Of a stretch of DNA of 64,000 nucleotides, positions 49,040 to 58,693 are shown in pieces. Source of the DNA: Rhodoferax sp. Its GTDB lineage: Bacteria; Pseudomonadota; Gammaproteobacteria; Burkholderiales; Burkholderiaceae_C. The notes beneath the pieces are model-generated. The model ran no database searches and was not told the DNA's origin. It saw only the letters and a program-made list of their open reading frames with translations. The DNA lies in NCBI GenBank assembly GCA_031291295.1, contig JARLJI010000260.1, positions 248,001-312,000 on the forward strand, given 5' to 3'. The position numbers and the translations under genes are program-made. Within the stretch, counting starts at the first letter, position 1; each line of letters opens with the position of its first letter.

Positions 49040-50469
49040 GACGGCGCTCCGTCGTCCCGCATCCCCGGCAGAGGCGTGCGCGGCTTGCGGTTCTTGTCCA
49101 GCGGCTGGGGCCGCAGCACCGCCACCGTGAGCTGGTCGTCGCCAAAGTATTTACCGGCCACCGCCTTCACCTGCTCGGCCGTGACGGCGCGCAAGCGGGC
49201 GATGATGCGCTCGTCGGCATCCAGTGGCAGGCCCTGCACCCAGTTGCTGCCCAGCTCCCGGGCCTGGCTCATCACCGAATCGCGCTTGTACACCTGGCTG
49301 GCCACCCATTGGGTTTTGACGCGGTTCAGTTCCGCCTCGCTGACGCCGTCGTGCGCCACTTTGGCCACCTGTTCGCGCAGGGCCGCCTCGACCTGCTCCG
49401 CGCTCTTGCCCTGCGCCGGCACGCCGTCGAGCACGAAGAGCTGCGGGCCGCGACCCGCAAAGCCATTGGAGGCGCCCGCGCTGTCGGCCACCCGATCCGG
49501 CCCCTGTGTCAGCGCACGCTCCAGCCGCGCGCCGCTATAGCCGTCCAGCACTGCGGCCAGCACGCTCAAGGCATACGCATCGTCGCTGCCGTCCAGCGCT
49601 TGCAGGGCCGGCACCTTGAACGCCAGCGCCACATAGGCCTGCTCGGCCGGCGCCTTGAAGTCGATGTGGCGCAGCCCAACCTGCTCGGGCTCCAGGCGCG
49701 GCTTGCGCAGCGGCACGGGCCGGGCCGGGATACCGCCGTAGTATTTTTCGGCCAGCCGCCTGACCTGCGCGACATCCACATCGCCCGCCACCACGACGGC
49801 CGCATTCGCCGGGACATACCAGCGGTGGTAGAAATTGCGCACGTCGTCCGGCGTCATGGCATCGAGGTCGCTCATCCAGCCAACCACCGGGCGGTGGTAC
49901 GGCGCCGCCTCGAAAACCGCCGCATTCAGCGCTTCATACAGGCGGGCACGCGGCGAATCCTCGGTGCGCATGCGGCGTTCTTCCTTCACCACCTCGATTT
50001 CTTTCTTGAACTCCGCGTCGGGCCACTGGTTGTGCGCGAAACGGTCGGCCGCCAGCTTCATCACCTCCTCTAACCGGCTGGCGGGGATCTGCTGGTAAAA
50101 ACCGGTGTAGTCCGTGGTGGTGAAGGCGTTTTCCTGCCCGCCCAGCGCGGCCACGCGGCGCGAGAACTCGCCGGGCTTCACGCTTGGCGTGCCCTTGAAC
50201 ATCATGTGCTCCAGCGCATGGGCCACGCCCGAGGTGCCGTCGACCTCGTCCATGGAGCCCACACGCACGTACAGCATTTGTACCGCCGTGGGAGCGCGCC
50301 GGTCGGGCTTGACGATCAGGGTGAGGCCGTTCGTCAGCGTGAACTGTTGCACCTTGGCGGGCGCCGTGGGTTGCTGCAGAAGTGTGGAGGGCGGCGCCGG
50401 CGAAGGCCCCGTTTGGGCGCCGGCGGCGAAGGTCGCGAGCAGGCAAAGTAGGGGCAGGAGGCGTTTCAT
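49036..50469 (-). CDS. M16 zinc peptidase, catalytic partner
   Basis: A 477-residue periplasmic peptidase with a signal peptide (MKRLLPLLCLLATFAAGAQ). The inverted zinc motif HALEH is in GVAHALEHMMFKGT, with a conserved downstream Glu region. The ATG at 50469 fits the signal peptide; the longer in-frame reading to 50763 overlaps ftsY and is rejected. It is divergent from ftsY with 28 bases between. Confidence 0.93.
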   Translation of the reverse strand: MKRLLPLLCLLATFAAGAQTGPSPAPPSTLLQQPTAPAKVQQFTLTNGLTLIVKPDRRAPTAVQMLYVRVGSMDEVDGTSGVAHALEHMMFKGTPSVKPGEFSRRVAALGGQENAFTTTDYTGFYQQIPASRLEEVMKLAADRFAHNQWPDAEFKKEIEVVKEERRMRTEDSPRARLYEALNAAVFEAAPYHRPVVGWMSDLDAMTPDDVRNFYHRWYVPANAAVVVAGDVDVAQVRRLAEKYYGGIPARPVPLRKPRLEPEQVGLRHIDFKAPAEQAYVALAFKVPALQALDGSDDAYALSVLAAVLDGYSGARLERALTQGPDRVADSAGASNGFAGRGPQLFVLDGVPAQGKSAEQVEAALREQVAKVAHDGVSEAELNRVKTQWVASQVYKRDSVMSQARELGSNWVQGLPLDADERIIARLRAVTAEQVKAVAGKYFGDDQLTVAVLRPQPLDKNRKPRTPLPGMRDDGAPS

Positions 50470-50497
50470 AGAATGCTGTGATTCTAAGAACCCCGCA

Positions 50498-51589
50498 ATG
50501 TTCAGCTTTTTCAAGAAAAAACCCCCTGCTCCCCCCGTCGCTGCGCCGATGCCAACGCCCGTGCCCGCGCCGACGATCCCCGCGGCTGCGCCCAGCCCTG
50601 CGGTGCCCGGCCCCGCTGCGCCGGGCTCGCTGATCGGCAGCGCACTGGTCACGCCGATCGGCATTCCGCTGCCCGAAGCAGTGCCGCCCGAGCGCGCCAA
50701 ATGGCTCGACAAACTCAAGGCGGGCCTGCGCAAGACCGGCTCCAGCATCTCCACGGTGTTCACCGGCGCGCAGATCGACGAGGCGCTCTATGAAGACCTG
50801 GAGGCCGCGCTGCTGATGGCCGACACCGGGGTGCAGGCCACGCAGTACCTGCTCGGCGAGGTCAAGCGCCGCGTCAAGGAGGGCGGCGTGACGCATCCCG
50901 TGGCCGTCAAGAACATCCTGATCGAGGCGCTGACCCAATTGCTCAAGCCGCTGGAAAAACCGCTGGTCATCGGCGAGCACAAGCCCACCGTGATCATGGT
51001 CGCCGGCGTGAACGGTGCGGGCAAGACCACTTCGATCGGCAAGCTGACCAAGCACCTGTCCAGCGCCGGCGCCTCCGTGCTGCTGGCCGCGGCCGACACC
51101 TTCCGCGCCGCCGCGCGCGAGCAATTGGGCGTCTGGGCCGACCGCAATACGGTGGAGATCATCAGCCAGGACGGCGGCGACCCGGCCGCGGTGAGCTTCG
51201 ACGCGGTGAGCGCGGGCAAGGCGCGCGGGCGCGATGTGGTGCTGGTCGACACGGCGGGCCGCCTGCCGACCCAGCTGCACCTGATGCAGGAGCTGCGCAA
51301 GATCAAGCGCGTGGTGCAAAAGGCTGACCCGACCGCGCCCCATGAAGTGCTGCTGGTGATCGACGGCAACACCGGCCAGAACGCGCTGCCCCAGGTGAAA
51401 GCCTTCGACGACGCGCTGCAGCTGACCGGCCTGATCGTCACCAAGCTGGACGGCACGGCCAAGGGCGGCGTGCTGGCCGCGATCGCGCAGGAGCGGCCCG
51501 TGCCGGTGTATTTCATCGGCGTTGGCGAAAAGCTGGACGACCTGGAGACCTTCAACGCGCGCGAGTTCGCCCAGGCGCTGCTGTCGTGA
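50498..51589 (+). CDS. ftsY: Signal recognition particle receptor FtsY
   Basis: A 363-residue SRP-receptor GTPase delivering ribosomes to the Sec translocon. It starts MFSFFKKKPPAPP with a short Pro/Ala-rich acidic-free A domain, then the NG domain: G1 GVNGAGKTTSIGKL, DTAGRLP, and TKLDGTAKGG. The longer in-frame reading from 50114 overlaps the divergent peptidase gene. It overlaps the next gene's GTG start by four bases. Confidence 0.95.
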   Translation: MFSFFKKKPPAPPVAAPMPTPVPAPTIPAAAPSPAVPGPAAPGSLIGSALVTPIGIPLPEAVPPERAKWLDKLKAGLRKTGSSISTVFTGAQIDEALYEDLEAALLMADTGVQATQYLLGEVKRRVKEGGVTHPVAVKNILIEALTQLLKPLEKPLVIGEHKPTVIMVAGVNGAGKTTSIGKLTKHLSSAGASVLLAAADTFRAAAREQLGVWADRNTVEIISQDGGDPAAVSFDAVSAGKARGRDVVLVDTAGRLPTQLHLMQELRKIKRVVQKADPTAPHEVLLVIDGNTGQNALPQVKAFDDALQLTGLIVTKLDGTAKGGVLAAIAQERPVPVYFIGVGEKLDDLETFNAREFAQALLS

Positions 51590-52818
51590 CCGGCCCCCAC
51601 CCCACGCCGCACGCGCTGTCGCGCCGCCAGAGCATCAAAGTGCTGGGGCTGGGGCTGGCGACACCGCTTCTGACCCGTGCCGCGGCAGCGTCCGACGCCG
51701 CGTGGAATCTCATCGAAACCAAAGCCCGCGGCCAGACGGTGTACTTCAACGCCTGGGCCGGCAGCGAGCACATCAACGCCTACCTGCAATGGGCCGCGGC
51801 CGAACTGGACCAGCGCCACGGCGTCAAGCTGGAGCACGTCAAGATCGCCGACACCTCCGAGGCCGTGAAGCGGGTGCGCGACGAGAAGGTTGCCGGCAAG
51901 CGCCAGGGCGGCACGGTCGACATGGTCTGGATCAACGGCGTGAATTTTTTCACGATGAAGCGCGAAGGCCTGCTGTTCGGCCCGTTTGCCGAGAGCCTGC
52001 CGAACTTTGCCTATGTCGATGTCGTCGGCAAGCCGACCACCCACATCGACTTTTCGGAACCGGTCCAGGGCATGGAAGCACCCTGGGGCATGGCGCAGCT
52101 CACCTTCTTTGCCGACCGCAAGCGCGTGCCCCATGCGCCGCGCAGCAGCAGCGCACTGCTGGCGTTCGCGCGCGCCCACCCGGGCCGCGTGACCTACCCG
52201 CGCCCGCCCGACTTTCATGGCATGACCTTTGTCAAGCAGGCGCTGCTCGATGCCAATGCGGACCACGCACCGCTGTACCTGCCCGTCACGCCCGAGGCGC
52301 TGGCCCGGGCCGGCGCGCCGCTGTGGGCCTGGCTGGATGCGCTGCACCCGCAGCTGTGGCGCGCGGGCCGGCAGTTTCCGCAGAACGCGGCGGCCGTGCG
52401 CCAGATGATGGCCGACGGCGAGCTGCTGCTGGCGCTCACCTTCAACCCCAACGAGGCCGCGAACGAAATCGCCGCAAGCCGGCTTGCAGCAAGCATTTAC
52501 AGCTATCAATACGATAGTGGCACGATTGGCAACACGCACTTTCTGGTGATCCCCTTCAATGCCGCGGCCCGGCAAGGTGCGCAGGTCGCGGCCAACTTTT
52601 TGCTCTCGCCCGAGGCCCAGGCGCGCAAGGCCGACATCACGCGGTGGGGCGACCCGACCGTGCTGTCCATGAACAAACTGCCTGCCGCCGAGCGCGCGCT
52701 GTTCACCGCGCACCCGCTGCCGGGCGAGGTCGACCACGTCCGGCCCACCCTGCCCGAGCCGCATGCGAGCTGGGTCGAGCCCTTGACGCGCGAATGGCTC
52801 CGGCGCTACGGGCAATGA
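51586..52818 (+). CDS. YnjB-like ABC transporter binding protein
   Basis: A 410-residue solute-binding protein resembling YnjB. The leader has a twin-arginine motif SRRQSIKVLGLG, so export by Tat is likely. The mature part contains QTVYFNAWAGSEHINAYLQW, diagnostic of YnjB-type proteins. The GTG start overlaps the ftsY stop (GTGA). The permease of this system lies downstream at 54891 but is separated by two unrelated genes, and no ATPase gene is present. A reversed copy of the dispersed repeat lies inside. The substrate is unknown; thiamine-like compounds are only a guess. Confidence 0.85.
   Translation: MTGPHPTPHALSRRQSIKVLGLGLATPLLTRAAAASDAAWNLIETKARGQTVYFNAWAGSEHINAYLQWAAAELDQRHGVKLEHVKIADTSEAVKRVRDEKVAGKRQGGTVDMVWINGVNFFTMKREGLLFGPFAESLPNFAYVDVVGKPTTHIDFSEPVQGMEAPWGMAQLTFFADRKRVPHAPRSSSALLAFARAHPGRVTYPRPPDFHGMTFVKQALLDANADHAPLYLPVTPEALARAGAPLWAWLDALHPQLWRAGRQFPQNAAAVRQMMADGELLLALTFNPNEAANEIAASRLAASIYSYQYDSGTIGNTHFLVIPFNAAARQGAQVAANFLLSPEAQARKADITRWGDPTVLSMNKLPAAERALFTAHPLPGEVDHVRPTLPEPHASWVEPLTREWLRRYGQ
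52472..52507 (-). repeat. Dispersed repeat, copy in the ynjB-like gene
   Basis: On the minus strand it begins GATAGCTGTAAATGC and ends GGCTTGCGGCGATTTC, matching the ATAGCTG start and the GGCGATTTxxTTC end of the oppF copy. Confidence 0.5.
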
Positions 52819-52860
52819 ATCACCGCGCTTATCCACCAACCCCTTGATCACGACACATCC

Positions 52861-53538
52861 ATGACCACCCTGCTGCCCCGCATTGAACTTGAGAGCGCCC
52901 CGCACCCTACCGCCGCCGTCATCTGGCTGCACGGCCTGGGCGCCGACGGCAACGACTTCGCCGCCATCGTGCCCGAGCTGGACCTGCAAGGCTGCCCGCC
53001 GATCCGCTTTGTTTTTCCGCACGCGCCGAGCATGCCGGTCACGCTCAACGGCGGCTACGTGATGCCCGCCTGGTACGACATCCTGGGCACGGACCTGGCC
53101 AAACGCGAAGACGCGGCGGGCATCCACCACTCGGCGCGCGCCATCGAGGCGCTGATCGCGCACGAGGTAGAACGCGGCATCGCGCCCGGCGCTATCGTGC
53201 TGGCGGGCTTTTCGCAAGGCTGCGCCATGGCGCTGCAGGTCGGGCTGCGCCATCGCGCGCGGCTGGCCGGCCTCATGGCGCTGTCGGGCTACCTGCCGCT
53301 GGCCAGCACGCTGGCCGCCGAGCGCAGCGCGGCCAATGCCGACACGCCGATCTTCATGGCGCATGGGCTGGCCGACCCGGTCGTGCCGATCGCGCGGGCC
53401 GAGGCCTCACGCCAGGCCTTGCTGGACCTGGGCTACGCGCTGCAGTGGCACAGCTACCCGATGCCGCACAGCGTGCACCCGCAGGAGATTGCCGACATCA
53501 GCCAGTTTTTGCGTTCGGTGCTGGGAGCCGCCGCCTGA
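52861..53538 (+). CDS. Phospholipase/carboxylesterase (YpfH/EstB type)
   Basis: A 225-residue alpha/beta hydrolase. The nucleophile elbow is GFSQGCAM, the Asp is in HGLADPVVP and the His in PMPHSVHPQE. The conserved start WLHGLGADGNDF fits small carboxylesterases. Cytosolic, as no signal is seen. Its stop overlaps the next start (TGATG). Confidence 0.92.
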   Translation: MTTLLPRIELESAPHPTAAVIWLHGLGADGNDFAAIVPELDLQGCPPIRFVFPHAPSMPVTLNGGYVMPAWYDILGTDLAKREDAAGIHHSARAIEALIAHEVERGIAPGAIVLAGFSQGCAMALQVGLRHRARLAGLMALSGYLPLASTLAAERSAANADTPIFMAHGLADPVVPIARAEASRQALLDLGYALQWHSYPMPHSVHPQEIADISQFLRSVLGAAA

Positions 53539-54800
53539 TGGTGCTGGGGATCGACTTCGGCACCTCCAACTCGGCCGCCGCCATCGTCCAGGCCAACGGC
53601 CGCCTGTGCCCGATTCCGCTGGACGGCGCCAGCGCCTCGATGCCGACCGCGCTGTTCTTCTCCAGCGAAGACGATCATGGCAACCCGGTGGAATACGGCA
53701 ACGCCGCGCTGCAGGCCTATCTGCAGGGCACGCAGGGGCGGCTGATGCGCTCCATCAAAAGCCTGCTGGGAAGCAGCCTGATGGACGAACAGACCCTGGT
53801 CAACGGCCAAGCCACCAGCCTGTTCGACATCGTGGTGCTGTTCTTCAAGGAACTCAAAGCCCGCTCCGAAACATTCCTGGGCCACCCGCTGCGCGCCGCC
53901 ATGCTCGGGCGCCCGGTGCATTTTGTCGATGACGACGACGCGCGCGACGCACTGGCCCAGGCCACGCTGGAGCGCGCCGCGCAGGCCGCGGGATTCGAGG
54001 CCGTGCGGTTCCAGCTCGAGCCAATTGCCGCCGCCTTCGATTTCGAGCGCCGCGTGACTGCGGACACGACGGTGCTGGTGGTGGACATTGGCGGGGGCAC
54101 CTCCGACTTCACCGTCCTGCGCGTGGGGCCGGACCGGCTGTCCCGCAGCGACCGCGCGCAGGACATTCTGGCCAGCACCGGCACGCACATCGGCGGCACC
54201 GACTTCGACTACCTGCTGAACCTGCGCCATGTCATGCCGCTGCTCGGCCTGGGCCATGTGGGGCCGGGCGGCCGCGAGGTGCCCTCCTCCGTGTTCTTCA
54301 ACCTGTCGACCTGGCACCTGATCCACCCGCTGTACAGCCGCAAGAGCCTGCACGCGGCGCGCGAACTCAAAAGCGCCTTTGCCGACCCCGCACTGCACAG
54401 CCGGCTCATGCGCGTGCTGAACCACCGCGAGGGGCACCGGATCCTGTCGCACGTAGAAGCCGCCAAAATCGCCTGCTCCAGCCTGAATGCACCGGCTGAA
54501 ATCGACCTGGCCTGCATCGAGCGCGGTCTGGCCGCGCTGCTGTCGCCGGCGGGCTTGAACCAGGTGCTGCAGCAGCAGGTGGCACAGATCGTCCACTGCG
54601 CGCAGCAATGCGTGACGGCCTCCGGCGTGCGCGAGGTGAATGCGGTGTACCTGACCGGCGGCTCGTCGGCGCTGGCCCCGCTGGGCGCGGCGCTGCAAGC
54701 GGTGTTCTCCAGCGCGTCCGTCGTGCGCGGCGACCGGTTTGGCAGCGTGGCCGCGGGCCTGGCGACCAGTGGCTGGGTGTCCCGTCAGGAATTCAGCTAG
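53538..54800 (+). CDS. yegD: Hsp70-family chaperone-like ATPase, YegD type
   Basis: A 420-residue protein with the Hsp70 nucleotide-binding fold only: phosphate-1 GIDFGTSNS, phosphate-2 VVDIGGGTSDF, and adenosine motif LTGGSSALAPLG. It lacks the substrate-binding and lid domains, as does YegD of Escherichia coli (450 residues). The ATG at 53538 overlaps the esterase stop. Its clients are unknown. Confidence 0.9.
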   Translation: MVLGIDFGTSNSAAAIVQANGRLCPIPLDGASASMPTALFFSSEDDHGNPVEYGNAALQAYLQGTQGRLMRSIKSLLGSSLMDEQTLVNGQATSLFDIVVLFFKELKARSETFLGHPLRAAMLGRPVHFVDDDDARDALAQATLERAAQAAGFEAVRFQLEPIAAAFDFERRVTADTTVLVVDIGGGTSDFTVLRVGPDRLSRSDRAQDILASTGTHIGGTDFDYLLNLRHVMPLLGLGHVGPGGREVPSSVFFNLSTWHLIHPLYSRKSLHAARELKSAFADPALHSRLMRVLNHREGHRILSHVEAAKIACSSLNAPAEIDLACIERGLAALLSPAGLNQVLQQQVAQIVHCAQQCVTASGVREVNAVYLTGGSSALAPLGAALQAVFSSASVVRGDRFGSVAAGLATSGWVSRQEFS

Positions 54801-54805
54801 CTACC

Positions 54806-54850
54806 AAATTAATAGCTAACTGCCATTACCCGATAAGGGCTATGGCCACA
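54806..54850 (+). repeat. Dispersed repeat, intergenic copy
   Basis: Begins AATTAATAGCTAAC and ends CGATAAGGGCTATGGCC, between the YegD-like gene and the permease gene. It shares the CGATAAGGGCTA block with the lolB copy. Confidence 0.7.
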
Positions 54851-54890
54851 TTTCATTCATAATCCCGGCGATGCAACCGGCCCTTTCCCC

Positions 54891-56534
54891 ATGACCGCGG
54901 CGCCAGGGCACGACCGGCTCGTGGCGGCGCTGCTCATCGCGGCCCTGGGCGTGCCCTTGCTGTGGGCGGCGTGGGCGGCCGTGGCGGCCGGCCTGGATGG
55001 CGCGGCCTGGTCTGCGCTCGCGGCGGATTCGCAAACCGCCAGGGCGTTGGGCATGACGCTGTGGTGCGGTCTGGCGGCCAGTGCCCTGGCGCTGGCGCTG
55101 GCGGCGTGGCTGCTGTCGCGCACGTTTGCGTCCCCGGCCTGGGTACGGCTCGTGCGCTGGCTCTCGCCCATGCTGGCCATGCCGCACGCGGCGTTTGCGA
55201 TTGGCCTGGCGTTCCTGATCGCCCCCAGCGGCTGGCTGTTGCGCGCGCACTCGCCCTGGGCCACCGGCTTCGACGCGCCGCCGCCCTGGCCGACCACGCA
55301 GGACCCCTGGGGCCTGGGCCTGATCGCCGTGCTGGTGGCCAAGGAAGTGCCGTTTTTGCTGTGGGCCGCCGCCACCCAGTTGCAGCGCGCCGAGGTGGCC
55401 CGGCTGTGGACGCGCGAGCTGCAGGTGGCGCGCAGCCTGGGCTACAGCGCGCAGGCCGCCTGGTGGCGCGTGCTGTGGCCGCAGCTGTGGCCGCGCCTGG
55501 CATTGCCGCTGCTGGCCGTGCTGGCCTACAGCCTGACGGTGGTCGACATGGCGCTGGTCATCGGCCCGACCTCGCCACCCACGCTGTCGGTGCTGGCCTG
55601 GCGCTGGCTGCTGGATGCCGATGCCCGCATCAACGCCCAGGGCGCGGCCGCCGCCTGGCTGCTGGCGATGGTGGTGGCCGCGCTGGCGGCGCTCCTGTGG
55701 CGGCTGCCCCGATTGATGCTGTGGCGCCGGCGCTGGACCTGCGGGGCGCGCAGCGCGTCCAGGCGCCAGCCGTCCCCGGGGGACGCCCCGCGCGCGTTCG
55801 GCCTGGCCGCGCTCGCGGCGCTGTACCTGGCCGTGATGCTGGCGCTGGCCGTGGGCAGCGTCTCGGGCCTGTGGCCCTTTCCGGCGCTGTGGCCGCAGAC
55901 CTTCACAGCGGGCGCCTGGGAGTCGGTGGCCGCCAGCAGCGCCACCGTGGGCACCACGCTCGGCCTGGCGCTGGCCGGCGCCGGGGCGGCACTGCTGTGG
56001 TCGGTCGCCTGGCTCGAATGCGCGCCGGCGCACTGGGACGCGGGGCTGCGCCGCGCCATCTACCTGCCGCTGGTGCTGCCCCCGGTGCTGTGGGTGCTGG
56101 GCCTGCACCGCCTGTGCCTGAGCTGGGGCATCGACGCGCACTGGCCCGGCCTGTGGCTGGCGCACACGCTGGCCGCCGTGCCCTATGTGCTGATTGCGCT
56201 GAGCCCCGCGTACCAGGGCTTCGACGGGCGCTACCGCCAGGTCACCGCGTCGCTCGGCCACGGCCGCTGGCGTTTTCTCTGGCGCGTCAAATGGCCGCTG
56301 CTGCGCGCCGCGCTGGCCGCTGCACTGGCCGTGGGTTTTGCCGTGAGCGTGGCGCAGTACCTGCCCACGCTATTCATCGGCGCGGGCCGCTACAGCACCG
56401 TGACCACCGAGGCCATCACGCTGGCCGCGGGCGCGCAGCGCTCCCTGACCGCCGCCTACGCCTGGCTGCAGTGGCTGTTGCCGGTGCTGGGGTTTGGCTT
56501 GGCGGCCTGGGCCGGGCGGCCCAGGCGCTTCTGA
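54891..56534 (+). CDS. YnjC-like fused ABC permease
   Basis: A 547-residue inner-membrane protein with about 12 hydrophobic segments in two halves, each carrying a binding-protein-dependent transport loop: ARSLGYSAQAAWWRVLWPQ and TASLGHGRWRFLWRVKWPL. This two-in-one permease is typical of YnjC and related thiamine or iron-type systems. Start ATG at 54891; the ribosome site is weak. It is convergent with the DUF779 gene, one base apart. No YnjD-like ATPase follows, so the transporter would need one from elsewhere. Confidence 0.88.
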   Translation: MTAAPGHDRLVAALLIAALGVPLLWAAWAAVAAGLDGAAWSALAADSQTARALGMTLWCGLAASALALALAAWLLSRTFASPAWVRLVRWLSPMLAMPHAAFAIGLAFLIAPSGWLLRAHSPWATGFDAPPPWPTTQDPWGLGLIAVLVAKEVPFLLWAAATQLQRAEVARLWTRELQVARSLGYSAQAAWWRVLWPQLWPRLALPLLAVLAYSLTVVDMALVIGPTSPPTLSVLAWRWLLDADARINAQGAAAAWLLAMVVAALAALLWRLPRLMLWRRRWTCGARSASRRQPSPGDAPRAFGLAALAALYLAVMLALAVGSVSGLWPFPALWPQTFTAGAWESVAASSATVGTTLGLALAGAGAALLWSVAWLECAPAHWDAGLRRAIYLPLVLPPVLWVLGLHRLCLSWGIDAHWPGLWLAHTLAAVPYVLIALSPAYQGFDGRYRQVTASLGHGRWRFLWRVKWPLLRAALAAALAVGFAVSVAQYLPTLFIGAGRYSTVTTEAITLAAGAQRSLTAAYAWLQWLLPVLGFGLAAWAGRPRRF

Positions 56535-56535
56535 A

Positions 56536-56946
56536 TTAGCGGGCTGGCGCGCTTGCGTTCAAGCTGGCATGGTGCTGTTCGGCCGCCTCGAGCAGGCGCC
56601 ACTCATCGTCGGTGAACAGCCGGGATCTCGTCAAAAAGCGCAAGCCTTCCGCCCCTCCGAGCGAGAACATGCCGCCGCGGCCCGGCACCACGTCGATGAT
56701 CAACTGGGTGTGTTGCCAGTATTCAAACTGCGGGCCGCTGATGTAGAACGGCACACCGCCGATTTCACCCAGCAAACGGTCGTAGTCGCCGATGATGAAT
56801 TCGTCCTTGGGGTAGCACATGGGCGCGCTGCCGTCGCAACACCCGCCGGACTGGTGGAACATCAGCGGGCCATGCTTGGCGCGCAACTTCTCGATCAACG
56901 CAAGAGCCGAATCGGTGGCCGTGACGCGCAAAACTTCTTCTGTCAT
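56536..56946 (-). CDS. DUF779 protein, aldehyde-dehydrogenase partner
   Basis: A 136-residue DUF779 protein. The conserved GGCCDGSAPMCYP segment (residues 35-47) contains three Cys suited to metal or redox binding. DUF779 genes commonly follow acetaldehyde dehydrogenase genes, as here, and are thought to help the enzyme; no activity is established. A strong hairpin lies between it and the dehydrogenase gene. Confidence 0.88.
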   Translation of the reverse strand: MTEEVLRVTATDSALALIEKLRAKHGPLMFHQSGGCCDGSAPMCYPKDEFIIGDYDRLLGEIGGVPFYISGPQFEYWQHTQLIIDVVPGRGGMFSLGGAEGLRFLTRSRLFTDDEWRLLEAAEQHHASLNASAPAR

Positions 56947-56979
56947 AAGACCTCGGATGGCTTGGGGATATGACCAAAA

Positions 56980-57008
56980 CGCCGCGCCGCGAGGGTCGCG
57001 GCGCGGCG
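56980..57008 (-). terminator. Strong hairpin between aldehyde dehydrogenase and DUF779 genes
   Basis: A perfect 13-base inverted repeat (56980-56992 and 56996-57008, three-base loop), all C and G but one pair, is followed on the minus strand by TTTTGG. It should end or reduce transcription before the DUF779 gene. Confidence 0.75.
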
Positions 57009-57028
57009 TGCCTGCTGCGGGAGCCGGA

Positions 57029-58549
57029 TCAGAAGAAGCCGAGCTTGTTCTCGCTGTAGCTCACCAGCAGGTTCTTGGTTTGCTGGTAGTGGTCGAGCAT
57101 CATCTTGTGATTTTCGCGGCCGATGCCCGACTGCTTGTAGCCACCAAAGGCAGCGTGCGCGGGGTAATGGTGGTAGCAGTTGGTCCAGACACGGCCGGCC
57201 TGAATGCCACGGCCCATGCGGAAGGCACGATTGATGTTGCGGCTCCACACGCCGGCGCCGAGGCCATACAAGGTGTCGTTGGCGATGGCGAGAGCTTCTT
57301 CTTCATCCTTGAAGGTGGTCACCGAGACCACGGGGCCGAAGATCTCTTCCTGGAAGATGCGCATCTTGTTGTGACCCTTGAACACCGTCGGCTTCACGTA
57401 ATAGCCTTCGGCGAGGTCGCCGGGCAGCCTGTTGCGTTCGCCGCCGATCAGCACCTGCGCCCCCTCCTGCCGGCCGATGTCCAGGTAAGAGAGGATTTTC
57501 TCTAGCTGCTCGCTCGACGCCTGGGCGCCAATCATGGTTTCGGGGTCCAGCGGGCTGCCCTGCTTGATGGCTGCCACGCGCTTGATGGCACGCTCCATGA
57601 AACGGTCGTAGATCGACTCCTGCACCAACACGCGCGACGGGCAGGTGCACACCTCGCCCTGGTTCAGCGCGAACATTGCAAAGCCTTCGAGTGCCTTGTC
57701 GAAAAATCCGTCATCCTTGTCCATCACGTCGGCAAAGAACACGTTCGGCGACTTGCCGCCGAGCTCGAGCGTGACGGGGATCAGGTTCTGGCTCGCATAC
57801 TGCGAAATCAGCCGGCCGGTCGTGGTCTCCCCGGTGAAGGCGATCTTGCCGATGCGGTTGCTCGATGCCAGCGGCTTGCCGGCTTCCAGGCCCAGCCCGT
57901 TGACCACGTTCAGCACGCCGGGCGGCAGCAGATCGCCAATGAGTTCCATCAACACAAGGATTGACACCGGCGTTTGCTCGGCCGGCTTGAGCACCACACA
58001 GTTGCCGGCAGCCAGCGCCGGGGCCAGCTTCCACACGGCCATCAGGATCGGGAAGTTCCAGGGAATGATCAGCCCCACGACACCGATAGGCTCGTGGTAG
58101 TGATAGGCATAGGTCTCGTGATCGATCTCGCTGACGCCGCCCTCCTGCGCCCGGATGCAGGACGCGAAGTAGCGGAAGTGGTCGATCGCCAGAGGCATGT
58201 CGGCGGCCGTGGTTTCGCGGATCGGCTTGCCGTTGTCCCAGGTTTCGGCGGCGGCCAGCATCGGCAGGTTTTCCTCCATGCGGTCGGCGATCTTGTTGAG
58301 GATGTTGGCGCGCTCCGTCGGCGAGGTCTTGCCCCATGCCGTCTTGGCCTTGTGCGCCGCGTCCAGTGCGCGATCGATGTCGGCCGCGGTCGAGCGCGGC
58401 ACCTCGCAGAACACCTTGCCCGTGATGGGCGTGATGTTGTCGAAATACTGGTTCTCGACGGGCGCCACCCACTGGCCGCCGATGTAGTTGCCGTAGCGCT
58501 TCTTGAAGTGCACCGCAGTGCCGAATTTTCCGGGTTCAAGCATGTCCAT
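57029..58549 (-). CDS. NAD-dependent aldehyde dehydrogenase (AcoD/ExaC type)
   Basis: A 506-residue aldehyde dehydrogenase. The catalytic Cys is in [12 protein letters not shown], the general base in [11 protein letters not shown] and the cofactor loop in FTGETTTGR. The chosen ATG at 58549 follows GGAGATAGAC; Met at 58543 or 58561 is possible. The class oxidises acetaldehyde or similar to acetate. It is followed by the DUF779 gene and preceded divergently by an AcoR-like activator with a -24/-12 promoter between, a layout seen for ethanol or acetoin metabolism. Confidence 0.93.
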   Translation of the reverse strand: MDMLEPGKFGTAVHFKKRYGNYIGGQWVAPVENQYFDNITPITGKVFCEVPRSTAADIDRALDAAHKAKTAWGKTSPTERANILNKIADRMEENLPMLAAAETWDNGKPIRETTAADMPLAIDHFRYFASCIRAQEGGVSEIDHETYAYHYHEPIGVVGLIIPWNFPILMAVWKLAPALAAGNCVVLKPAEQTPVSILVLMELIGDLLPPGVLNVVNGLGLEAGKPLASSNRIGKIAFTGETTTGRLISQYASQNLIPVTLELGGKSPNVFFADVMDKDDGFFDKALEGFAMFALNQGEVCTCPSRVLVQESIYDRFMERAIKRVAAIKQGSPLDPETMIGAQASSEQLEKILSYLDIGRQEGAQVLIGGERNRLPGDLAEGYYVKPTVFKGHNKMRIFQEEIFGPVVSVTTFKDEEEALAIANDTLYGLGAGVWSRNINRAFRMGRGIQAGRVWTNCYHHYPAHAAFGGYKQSGIGRENHKMMLDHYQQTKNLLVSYSENKLGFF

Positions 58550-58605
58550 GTCTATCTCCATTGGATGGGATGGTCCCGCGATATGCGGTGACTCGTGTAG
58601 ACATA

Positions 58606-58621
58606 AGCAACGCCCGTACCC
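58606..58621 (-). promoter_or_regulatory. Sigma54 (-24/-12) promoter of the aldehyde dehydrogenase gene
   Basis: On the minus strand GGGTACG-N4-TTGCT matches consensus TGGCACG-N4-TTGCA/T in spacing and nearly all key bases. Transcription would start near 58595, leaving a leader of about 46 bases. The divergent gene encodes a sigma54 activator. Confidence 0.75.
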
Positions 58622-58693
58622 GAATTCACTAGGGCATTCCCTAGCGCTCATCTCCTCTGAAGCCTGCATCGCCTGCGTTCGAAATTCGCAATA

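Noticed and set aside
50788-53364. 858-aa open frame opposite ftsY and the YnjB-like gene
   Set aside because: It spans two recognised genes on the other strand and reads as Arg/Ala/Gly-rich noise.
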